Assembly (NCBI GenBank): GCA_030624805.1
Contig: JAUXJL010000016.1
Coordinates: forward strand, 1 to 13,978
DNA from: Acidimicrobiia bacterium
GTDB lineage: Bacteria; Actinomycetota; Acidimicrobiia; Spongiisociales; SHLN01
Reading direction: 5' to 3'
Length of the DNA: 13,978 nt
Shown: positions 1 to 6,245 of the stretch, piece after piece
Numbering within the stretch: the stretch's first letter is position 1
Layout of the letters: each line of letters begins with the position of its first letter
Program-made: the position numbers and the translations under genes
The notes under the pieces: model-generated
What the model was told of the DNA's origin: nothing
What the model saw: the letters and a program-made list of their open reading frames with translations, nothing else
Databases searched by the model: none

Positions 1-1077
1 ACTATCTCGATGCTGGGCGTTTCGAAGCTCTACCCGGGCAATATCACGGCTCTTCACCCAACCGACCTCACAATCGAACACGGAGAATTCGTGACCGTTG
101 TGGGGCCGTCCGGTTCGGGCAAGAGCACACTCATACGGCTCATCGCCGGCCTTGATAAACCCACGAGCGGAACGATCATGTTTGGTGAACAGATCGTCAA
201 CCGTGTGGCGCCGCCGGGTCGCGGTGTCGGCCTCGTCGTCACCCAGGGCGCTTTGTACGACCATTTGACGGTGGACGGCAACTTGCGGTTTCCGCTGATG
301 ACCGGCGGCGTCACAGAGCCCGAATCATCCGAACGAGTCGAAGCTTCCGCCAAACGGTTCGGGATTCGAAGGTTGCTGGGCCGCAAGCCACCAACTCTTT
401 CCTCGGGTGAGCGCCAACTTGTGGCAGCAGGCCGAGCCGCAGTCAGAGACACCAGGGTGCTGCTGTTCGATGAGGCCGTCGCCGGAGTCGATCCCCGCAA
501 ACGCCGGCAGTTTCGCGAGTATCTACGGACCTTGAACGACGGCACCCGGACCATCGTCTACGCCACCAATGAACAAGACGTGGCCATGTCTCTCGGCGAC
601 CGAATGGTGGTGCTAGACGCAGGAGTCATTGAGCAGGTAGGTCGCCCGATAGAGGTGTACACCGCTCCGATCAACACGTTCGTCGCCCAGTTTCTCGGAT
701 CGCCCGGGATGAACATCGTGGCGGGGCAGATCTCCGGGGACGGCACGGTGCTCATCGGCGACGACGAACTTCGAGCGACCGACGCCCCAACCGGGGTCAC
801 CGATGTGCTGGTGGGAATTCGCCCGGAAGGGGTGCAGCTTGCTTCAGGGAGTGCGCCGTTCGAGCGGTGTCTCCATGCCCGGGTGACCGGCGTTGAAGAG
901 CGGGGAAGCGACCGAATGGCACACGTTGCCTTCGGATCCCCCGATTCAGGGGCAGTCGATTTCGCAGTCCGGCTCAGTAGCGATCGGCCGGTGATGGCCG
1001 GAGATCGGGTGGAACTCGATGTCGACCTCGCCGCGATCAGATTCTTCGATTTCAACACGGGAGTGAGGCTTGGCTAA
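1..1077 (+). CDS. ABC transporter ATP-binding subunit, MalK/UgpC type, 5' partial, degenerate loops
   Basis: This is the cytoplasmic ATPase subunit of an importer, most like the sugar (MalK/MsmK/UgpC) family. The frame is open from base 1 and an ATG lies at 10, but the residues before it (TIS) fit the first beta-strand of the family, so the true start is probably upstream of the window. Counting from that ATG: Walker A GPSGSGKST at 32-40, Q-loop Gln at 79, signature LSSGE at 130-134 (family: LSGGQ), Walker B LLFDE at 151-155, D-loop AGVD. The switch-loop position has Asn187 (ATNEQ) where the family has His (VTHDQ). Residues from about 235 to 355 form the C-terminal TOBE/OB-type regulatory domain, including GIRPEG. 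The family is clear; the substrate is not, because the permeases are outside the window. The altered signature and switch loops suggest weak ATPase activity or a role as partner of a second, intact ATPase. Confidence 0.93.
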   Translation, partial: TISMLGVSKLYPGNITALHPTDLTIEHGEFVTVVGPSGSGKSTLIRLIAGLDKPTSGTIMFGEQIVNRVAPPGRGVGLVVTQGALYDHLTVDGNLRFPLMTGGVTEPESSERVEASAKRFGIRRLLGRKPPTLSSGERQLVAAGRAAVRDTRVLLFDEAVAGVDPRKRRQFREYLRTLNDGTRTIVYATNEQDVAMSLGDRMVVLDAGVIEQVGRPIEVYTAPINTFVAQFLGSPGMNIVAGQISGDGTVLIGDDELRATDAPTGVTDVLVGIRPEGVQLASGSAPFERCLHARVTGVEERGSDRMAHVAFGSPDSGAVDFAVRLSSDRPVMAGDRVELDVDLAAIRFFDFNTGVRLG

Positions 1078-1350
1078 CCCTCGAGCTCGGCTGGGCCCTC
1101 CATAGTGATCGAGATCGCCACAACCGACCCCCGCTCCACCCCACCGCCTGCTCCGGCCGTTGGCCTGCCATGCGGCTGCAGACGGGCCCAATCAATCTCT
1201 CGGGCGGGCTTCCGACGGACCGAGCAGGCGTACGGGGCGGCGTTGGCGCCGCTCAGAACTCCGCGGGACCTGCGGGCGTATCGTTTTACGTACATCTGAC
1301 CCTCCACCGCACAGTCTTTCATGCTCGGGACGGCTTCTCAAGCACATGTT
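1078..1350. other. Stretch without a recognisable gene
   Basis: No tRNA, rRNA, insertion-sequence end or known domain is visible here. The best coding candidate is on the minus strand: ATG at 1295 preceded by a GGAGGG ribosome-site-like sequence at good spacing, reading about 73 codons to a stop at 1074, next to the ABC gene's end. Its product is Arg-, Gly- and Pro-rich without a domain or hydrophobic segment, as expected of a chance frame in GC-rich DNA, so it is not called as a gene. No clear rho-independent terminator follows the ABC gene. Confidence 0.5.
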
Positions 1351-1607
1351 CTAGTTCTCCAGGACTCCGGCCACCGGTATCCAACCGGCGTCGCCCCAGG
1401 CGTACTCGATGTCGTGGGGACCATTGGAGTTCGAGTTCTTGAGGCGAACCGAGCCGTCGGAGTAGGTTCCCACTTCGGCAGGCGTTGCCTTGTTGGAGAG
1501 CGACCAGGCGGTGTCCCATAGTTCGAGGTCGGGGGCGGCGGTGCCAATCCCGCTGGGATGAGGGAGGCAAGGAGGGCGAAAACCATCGCCGCAACCGCTG
1601 TTCTCAT
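1351..1607 (-). pseudogene. Frameshifted small secreted protein with one YG-GD-P-type repeat
   Basis: An ATG at 1607 (upstream AGAGGG, spacing about 6) begins a good signal peptide, MRTAVAAMVFALLASLIPAG. Beyond that, the same frame turns into a Pro/Arg-rich shadow. A different frame reads DLELWDTAWSLSNKATP, then DGSVRLKNSNSNGP and YAWGDAGWIPVAG, ending at a TAG at 1351-1353, with C/G-rich third positions and ordinary protein composition. The span of 257 nt is one base short of a multiple of three. One extra base in the five-C run (minus strand; plus positions 1531-1535) would join the halves into about 85 residues. The tail resembles the YG-x-x-GD-x-P-x-x-GDW module at the end of the large secreted protein at 11834. 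It may be a decayed fragment or a homopolymer sequencing error. A weak promoter-like pair, TGTCAT at 1670-1675 and AGTGTA at 1649-1654 (read on minus as ATGACA and TACACT, 15-nt spacer), lies upstream. Confidence 0.6.
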
Positions 1608-1771
1608 CGCCGACCCTCTGGCCCTGACCGCTGTGTGTGAACCTCGACAGTGTACTTGTCAGGTGACTCTGTCATTTTTCCTCTCCCGGAAGAAATCAGC
1701 CTGCTCAAGGCGGCCCATCCGACTTCCGAAACAATGCGGGAGGCCACGAACGCCTGAGGAGTCGGTACCAC
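1608..1771. promoter_or_regulatory. Divergent intergenic region between the small secreted gene and the sigma factor
   Basis: This 164-bp spacer should hold the promoters of the sigma factor (plus) and of the minus-strand fragment. It contains short inverted repeats around 1646-1660 (GACA/TGTC arms) and 1659-1668 (GTCA/TGAC arms), which could be an operator. A TTGTCA at 1656-1661 resembles a -35 box, but no matching -10 follows at 16-18 nt. The sigma gene's ribosome site is GAGGAG at 1756-1761, 10 nt before its ATG. No start site can be assigned with confidence. Confidence 0.3.
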
Positions 1772-2704
1772 ATGTCACGAGGACGACCACAGGACAACTG
1801 GGATGCCATGGTCAAGCTGTATCTCGATGAGATCGGCACCTACGACCTATTAGATGCCGACGGAGAAGTTGAGCTGGCCAAACTCATCGAAGATGGCGAG
1901 AACGCCCGCCAATCCTTGGCTCGTGCCCGCTCCGGGGCCCGGCGCGCTGAGCTCGAAGAGATTCTCCTGGCCGGCGAAGACGCCAAGGCCCGTTTTATCC
2001 AGGCCAACCTGCGACTCGTCGTCTCTATCGCTAAGCGCTATACCGCATCCGGCCTGCCCTTCCTCGACCTCATCCAGGAAGGAAACCTTGGACTGATCAG
2101 GGCCGTCGAGAAGTTCGACTGGAAAAAGGGCTTCAAATTCTCCACATACGCCACGTGGTGGATTCGCCAGGCCATCAACCGGGCCATCGCCGACAAGGCC
2201 CGAACGATCCGGGCCCCCGTCCACATGACCGACACGATCGGCCGCATCCAAAAGGCCGAGTCCTTCATCTTCGCTCGTCTCGGCCGTTCCCCCAGCGTCG
2301 ATGAGCTGGTCGAAGAGACCGGCATCGAGAAGCGAAAAGTGATCCAGGCCATCAAGGTGGCGCCTGAGCCCATCTCAATCTTTGATCCGGTTGGTGAGGA
2401 CGGCGCCACCGTTGGTGACTTCATCGAGGATCACGAGTCACTGAGTCCATTCGAGTTCGCGGCCGCCAACCAGCGCAAGAAGGTGCTTGGCGAGTTGCTC
2501 AGCAACCTGAACGAGCGTGAGCAGCGGGTGCTCACACTGCGTTTTGGCCTCCACGACGGAATCCCGCGCACCCTGGATCAGGTCGGCCAAGAATTCCGCC
2601 TCACGCGAGAACGGATTCGCCAGATTGAGGGTAAGGCCATGGCCAAACTCCGTCACCCGGCCAACCCCGGAGAAGTACAGGGTTTTGTCTCACTCAAAGG
2701 CTGA
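1772..2704 (+). CDS. RNA polymerase sigma factor, sigma-70 family, group 2-like
   Basis: It directs RNA polymerase to promoters. The 310-residue protein has region 1.2 at about 13-47 (VKLYLDEIGTYDLL), region 2 at about 75-142 with the core-binding and -10-recognition helix FDWKKGFKFSTYATWWIRQA, region 3 at about 155-230, and region 4 at about 235-297 with the -35 helix-turn-helix (TLDQVG through TRERIRQIEGKAMAKLRHP). It lacks the long acidic or basic N-terminal extension (region 1.1) of housekeeping sigma factors and is about the length of mycobacterial SigB, so an alternative primary-like factor (group 2) is more likely than the essential SigA. The recognition helices are nearly canonical, implying ordinary -10/-35 promoters. 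The start is ATG at 1772 with GAGGAG upstream; ATG at 1808 is less likely because region 1.2 would be cut. No anti-sigma gene adjoins it. Confidence 0.93.
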   Translation: MSRGRPQDNWDAMVKLYLDEIGTYDLLDADGEVELAKLIEDGENARQSLARARSGARRAELEEILLAGEDAKARFIQANLRLVVSIAKRYTASGLPFLDLIQEGNLGLIRAVEKFDWKKGFKFSTYATWWIRQAINRAIADKARTIRAPVHMTDTIGRIQKAESFIFARLGRSPSVDELVEETGIEKRKVIQAIKVAPEPISIFDPVGEDGATVGDFIEDHESLSPFEFAAANQRKKVLGELLSNLNEREQRVLTLRFGLHDGIPRTLDQVGQEFRLTRERIRQIEGKAMAKLRHPANPGEVQGFVSLKG

Positions 2705-2711
2705 ACCCGAC

Positions 2712-2727
2712 TGATACAGTGCGCCGA
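2712..2727 (+). promoter_or_regulatory. Predicted extended -10 promoter giving a leaderless transcript
   Basis: TGATACAGT at 2712-2720 fits the extended -10 pattern TGnTAnnnT. The hexamer TACAGT ends 6 nt before the ATG at 2727, the usual distance from -10 to the transcription start. No Shine-Dalgarno sequence precedes that ATG. Both facts point to transcription starting at the A of the start codon, common in actinobacteria. Prediction from sequence only. Confidence 0.45.
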
Positions 2728-3257
2728 TGTTTCGGCCACTCATCCTCGTCTTTGCTGGCGCGCTGATTGCCACGGCCTGCAGCGAGAGCACCGCAGAGGA
2801 AGACCGAGCCGCCTATTTCCGAAGTGCCGCCGCGCTGTCCACCACTTATGAAGCTGCCGCCGGCGCGCTGTTCGACAGCTATCTTGGGTCCCTCGAGTCG
2901 GCGACCGCGGAAACCGGCGACGCCATATTCGTCGGCGCAAGCAAAAGCCTGTTCGCCGGCCTCGCTTCCGAATTCGACGCAGCCGTCACGGGACTCAGCG
3001 ACCTGGAGCCGCCCGACGATGTCGAAGCCGTCCATGCGGAGTGGTTGGCCGCCGCCGCGGCATTGAGTGCCGCCTTTCAGGGCGCCGACCGCGATTTGTC
3101 GTCGCTCACCGACGCGCCGGCGGTCGACTCGGTACTCAGCGTGCTGCCCGTGCCCGAGCTGCAGGGCGCCTACCGCACCGCCTGCAGCGCAGTCGCCAGC
3201 CTCGCGTCCACCGAAGCCGGGTCCGCCATCACGTGCCAGCCGGCACAGGGCGGCTAG
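2727..3257 (+). CDS. Putative small lipoprotein, function unknown
   Basis: I do not recognise a family. The 176-residue product begins with a short lipoprotein signal, MFRPLILVFAGALIATAC, in which Cys18 would be lipidated after cleavage; the box is ATA-C, a relaxed form without Leu at -3. The mature part is Ala-rich, acidic and probably helical (for example EAAAGALFDSYLGSLESA), with two later cysteines (about 154 and 171) that could form a disulphide. It is expected on the outer face of the cytoplasmic membrane. It follows the sigma factor after 22 bp but has its own promoter-like site and no ribosome binding site, so it may be expressed separately. Its stop lies inside an inverted repeat shared with the convergent zwf gene. 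Coding status is supported by C/G-rich third positions and the signal sequence. Confidence 0.75.
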   Translation: MFRPLILVFAGALIATACSESTAEEDRAAYFRSAAALSTTYEAAAGALFDSYLGSLESATAETGDAIFVGASKSLFAGLASEFDAAVTGLSDLEPPDDVEAVHAEWLAAAAALSAAFQGADRDLSSLTDAPAVDSVLSVLPVPELQGAYRTACSAVASLASTEAGSAITCQPAQGG

Positions 3258-3274
3258 GAGTGGGCTAGTCGCCC
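3248..3274. terminator. Inverted repeat covering both convergent stop codons (likely bidirectional terminator)
   Basis: GGGCGGCTAG (3248-3257) pairs with CTAGTCGCCC (3265-3274) around a 7-nt loop. All ten positions pair, one as G-U. The left arm ends with the TAG stop of the lipoprotein gene and the right arm begins with the complement of zwf's TAG stop, so the hairpin forms in transcripts from either side. There is no long T tract on either side, so its termination efficiency is uncertain; it could instead protect the mRNA 3' ends. Confidence 0.6.
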
Positions 3275-4719
3275 GAGTCCTCCCACCAGGCGTCGCCGGT
3301 TGCGTGCGGCAGCTTCTGAGATGAGGGGGGTCCCCAGGTGCCGGCCGCATAGGGCTCGGGCATCGGTGGATTGTCGAGAATGGGCTGATAGAGGCCCCAG
3401 GCGGCTTCAACCTCGTCCGACCGGACGAACAGCGTCTGGTCTCCAATCACGATGTCCTCGAGGAGTGTTTCGTATGCGTCGGGGAGAGCCCGAAACTCCT
3501 CGGCGTAGCGGAAGTCGAGAGGCACCGTCTCGAGTCGCATATCCTCGGCAGGCGCTTTCACGTCGAAATGCAGCTCAAAGCCTTCGTTTGGCTGGAGCGT
3601 GATGACAATGGCGTCGGAATTGACCTCGGATCCGGCTACTTCGAATAAGGCGACCGGGGGCTCGCGGAAGCGCACCACGATCTGGGTGAGCCGCTCCGGG
3701 AACCGCTTGCCCGTGCGCAGATAGAACGGCACGCCCTGCCAGCGCCAATTGTCGATGTGGAGCCGGAGGCTCACGGAGGTTTCGGTGGTCGAGCCCTCGG
3801 CGACGCCCGGCTCCTCGAGATAGCCGGGGACGGTCTCGTCTTCGATTACTCCACCCGCGTACTGGCCGTACACGACGTCCTCAACGGCTATCGGAAGGAT
3901 CGAACGCAGCACTTTTACCTTCTCGTCACGGATGGAATCTGCGTCCAGTTTTACGGGCGGCTCCATCGCGACAAGAGTGAGGACCTGACTGACGTGGTTT
4001 TGGATCATGTCGCGGAAGGCGCCGGCCTGGTCGTAGTAGCCGGCCCGGGTCTCGAGGCCGAGATGTTCCCCGACGGTGATCTCGACGCTCCGGACAAGAG
4101 ATCGATTCCATGCCGACTCGAACAATGCGTTGGCAAACCGGAACACAAGGAGGTTCTGCACGGTCTCCTTGCCGAGATAGTGATCGATGCGGTAGACCTG
4201 GCTTTCCTCGAACCAACGGTGCACGACCTCGTTCAGCCGCCCGGCGGACTCGAGCGATTTGCCAAACGGCTTTTCGATAACAAGCCGGGTGAAACCCGGG
4301 CTCTTGTTCAGGCCAACTTGACCAACCGCCTCAATCACAGTTGGAAACGCTCGCGGCGGTACTGCCAGGTATATGGCCCGGTTGCCGGGCAAGCCATGTT
4401 TGGCCTCGATGGCGGCCACCTTGCCGGCCACAGCCGCCCAGCCGCCAGATTCCTCGGCGTTTGACGCGTAGTAGATGGACGTGTCGCACCAGGCTCTCAC
4501 GGTTTCGGCCGACAAACCGGCCAGCATCAGGCTCTTCCTCGCCCACTCCCGGTAGGTCTCGTCGTCCTTGACCGCCCGGCCGACCGCCAACACATGGAAC
4601 GTTTCGTGCCAGTTCTTGTCCTCAACGATCCGGGCGATGGCGGGCAGCAGCTTGCGGCCCGTGAGGTCGCCGGCGCCCCCGACGATCACGAACAGAGTGG
4701 CCGGCGCATCGGTCATCAT
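3265..4719 (-). CDS. zwf: Glucose-6-phosphate 1-dehydrogenase
   Basis: It oxidises glucose-6-phosphate to 6-phosphogluconolactone, producing NAD(P)H, the first step of the oxidative pentose phosphate pathway, in the cytoplasm. The 484-residue length is normal for bacteria. The dinucleotide fold carries VGGAGDLTGRKLLPA at 13-27; EKPFG is at 149-153; the substrate-binding signature RIDHYLGKETVQNLL is at 177-191; the C-terminal domain includes YLRTGKR. VGRAV after the second strand (Arg48) would suit NADP but does not prove it. The gene starts ATGATG; its first ATG overlaps the TGA stop of gnd by 4 nt, so translation is probably coupled. It is the last gene of the six-gene operon, ending in the inverted repeat at 3248-3274. 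No opcA partner and no lactonase gene follow, unlike many actinobacterial zwf loci. Confidence 0.97.
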   Translation of the reverse strand: MMTDAPATLFVIVGGAGDLTGRKLLPAIARIVEDKNWHETFHVLAVGRAVKDDETYREWARKSLMLAGLSAETVRAWCDTSIYYASNAEESGGWAAVAGKVAAIEAKHGLPGNRAIYLAVPPRAFPTVIEAVGQVGLNKSPGFTRLVIEKPFGKSLESAGRLNEVVHRWFEESQVYRIDHYLGKETVQNLLVFRFANALFESAWNRSLVRSVEITVGEHLGLETRAGYYDQAGAFRDMIQNHVSQVLTLVAMEPPVKLDADSIRDEKVKVLRSILPIAVEDVVYGQYAGGVIEDETVPGYLEEPGVAEGSTTETSVSLRLHIDNWRWQGVPFYLRTGKRFPERLTQIVVRFREPPVALFEVAGSEVNSDAIVITLQPNEGFELHFDVKAPAEDMRLETVPLDFRYAEEFRALPDAYETLLEDIVIGDQTLFVRSDEVEAAWGLYQPILDNPPMPEPYAAGTWGPPSSQKLPHATGDAWWEDSGD

Positions 4720-5624
4720 GAGTCCTGCTTGACCTCGTGTCCGCCGATTTCGCCGCGTAATGCGGACAATATCCGGTCGCTGAACTCAACCTCATCACGC
4801 GAGCCGATCCGCTGCATGAGAGCTAACGTGATCACCGGGGCGGCCACGTTGAGTTCGATCGCTTCGGCCACCGTCCAGCGCCCTTCGCCGGAATCAGGAA
4901 CATACGGCGCGATACCCTCCAAGGCAGGGTTCTCGCCAAGCGCGTTGACGACCAGGTCCAGCAGCCAGGATCGCACGACGCTTCCGTGTTGCCACACCCG
5001 ACCAATCTGAGCGAGATCGAGGCTGAACTCCTCTTTGTCGTGGAGGATGGCGAAACCCTCCGCGTAAGATTGCATGATTCCGTACTCGATGCCGTTGTGG
5101 ATCATCTTGACGAAGTGGCCGGCGCCAACCGGGCCCATGTGGCCCCATCCGGTGGTGGCCGAGGGCGCCAGGGTCTCGAAAATGGGCCTCATCCGCTCAA
5201 CGGTCTCCGGATCGCCTCCCACCATCATGCTGTATCCCCCGGCGAGCCCCCAGACGCCTCCCGACGTTCCCACATCCAGCAGATGGATGCCCTGAGCAGC
5301 CAGCTTCGTCGCGATCGACACGGTGTCCTTGTAGAACGAGTTGCCCCCGTCGATGACGGTACTCCCTGGCTCCAACAAGCCGGCCAGCGCCTCTAGCGTC
5401 GAGGTGGTTGGGGCCCCGGCCGGCACCATAACCCAGACGTGTTTTGGGGAATCCAACTTCGAGACCAGATCTTCGAGCGACTCAGCTCCACCGGCGCCTG
5501 CTTCAACCACCTGCTCAACCGCGGCAGGGTTCCGGTCATATCCGACGACGTCATGGCCGCCTTTGACGAGGCGTTCGGTCATGTTGGCGCCCATCTTGCC
5601 GAGCCCGACCATTCCGATCTGCAT
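4716..5624 (-). CDS. gnd: 6-phosphogluconate dehydrogenase (decarboxylating), short NAD-type
   Basis: It oxidatively decarboxylates 6-phosphogluconate to ribulose-5-phosphate. At 302 residues it belongs to the short form, not the roughly 470-residue NADP enzyme. The Rossmann motif GLGKMGANM is at 7-15. The second beta-strand ends GYDRN with Asp30, an acidic residue that in this superfamily usually favours NAD over NADP. The substrate-binding segment GTSGGVWG is at 119-126 and the catalytic segment HFVKMIHNGIEYG at 170-182, with Lys173 and Asn177 the expected catalytic residues. The start ATG at 5624 has an AGGAGT ribosome site at spacing 6 that lies in the last codons of the upstream HAD gene, whose stop is 3 nt before this start. 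Its own stop overlaps zwf by 4 nt. Confidence 0.95.
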   Translation of the reverse strand: MQIGMVGLGKMGANMTERLVKGGHDVVGYDRNPAAVEQVVEAGAGGAESLEDLVSKLDSPKHVWVMVPAGAPTTSTLEALAGLLEPGSTVIDGGNSFYKDTVSIATKLAAQGIHLLDVGTSGGVWGLAGGYSMMVGGDPETVERMRPIFETLAPSATTGWGHMGPVGAGHFVKMIHNGIEYGIMQSYAEGFAILHDKEEFSLDLAQIGRVWQHGSVVRSWLLDLVVNALGENPALEGIAPYVPDSGEGRWTVAEAIELNVAAPVITLALMQRIGSRDEVEFSDRILSALRGEIGGHEVKQDS

Positions 5625-5627
5625 GGA

Positions 5628-6245
5628 TTACTCCTGTATGTCGATTCCGAGCCCGACCAGCTCTCCCCGAAGCTGACCCGGACTGTCGTAATGAACGGTG
5701 TGCATGCCCTCTGTGACGGCGCACTCGAGATTGAGGTCCCGATCGTCGACGAAAACACACTCCTCGGGGCCCCGCTGAGTGATTTGAAGCGCCAACTGAT
5801 AAATGGCCTGGTCGGGCTTCTTGACACCCAAAAAACCCGACGAGAGAAAAGTTGTGAAGTAACGCCTCAGTTCGAATCGATCGATGCGCGTCTGGTTGAG
5901 CTCCTGTGACTCGTTGTTGAGCGTCGCCAGCAGATACCGGCCCGAAGCCGCCAGCTCCTCAACCACTGCCAGAGCTTCGGGATACGGCCGGGACTCGGCC
6001 ACCATGGCATCTCGAAATGACTCACGGGTAAAGGAACGATCCCGATAGAAGATGGTTCGGTCGAGGTACTCATCCATCGTCATGCGGCCGGTCTCGAACG
6101 CGTCGGCTACGAACTCATGCCGGTCGGCGAACTCCTCGTAGTCGAGCCCAAACGACTCGACACAATGTCGCCGACTGGCGCGATCCCATCCGTTGGTCAG
6201 CAGGACTCCCCCGAGGTCGAAAAACATGGTGGTGATGTCAGGCAA
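5628..6245 (-). CDS. HAD-superfamily hydrolase (YihX-like sugar-phosphate phosphatase candidate)
   Basis: A 205-residue cytoplasmic HAD hydrolase. Motif I is FFDLGGVLL with nucleophile Asp10; the usual second aspartate is Gly12. Motif II is at about 107-112 (ATLNNE), motif III is KKPD at 142-145, motif IV is VFVDDRD at 165-171. A cap insert follows motif I (ETGRMTMDEYLDR). The DLG form of motif I and the cap pattern recall E. coli YihX, an alpha-glucose-1-phosphate phosphatase, a plausible but unproven role in a glucan and glucose-6-phosphate operon. The start is taken as TTG at 6245 (GGTGAG upstream), inside the end of pgi, with an 8-nt overlap. An ATG at 6227 would leave almost no residues before motif I and has no ribosome site. 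Another phosphorylated sugar could be the substrate. Confidence 0.85.
   Translation of the reverse strand: MPDITTMFFDLGGVLLTNGWDRASRRHCVESFGLDYEEFADRHEFVADAFETGRMTMDEYLDRTIFYRDRSFTRESFRDAMVAESRPYPEALAVVEELAASGRYLLATLNNESQELNQTRIDRFELRRYFTTFLSSGFLGVKKPDQAIYQLALQITQRGPEECVFVDDRDLNLECAVTEGMHTVHYDSPGQLRGELVGLGIDIQE

Noticed and set aside
1074..1322. Minus-strand open frame of 73-82 codons after the ABC gene
   Set aside because: It has a fair ribosome site at the inner ATG, but its Arg/Gly/Pro-rich product shows no feature of a real protein and weaker codon bias than the neighbours.
2694..3446. 250-codon open frame on the minus strand spanning the convergent junction
   Set aside because: It covers the ends of the lipoprotein and zwf genes in another frame; the product is Arg/Gly-rich with no signal or domain.
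3757..4464. 235-codon open frame on the plus strand
   Set aside because: It is antisense to zwf, and the zwf motifs fall within the same region.
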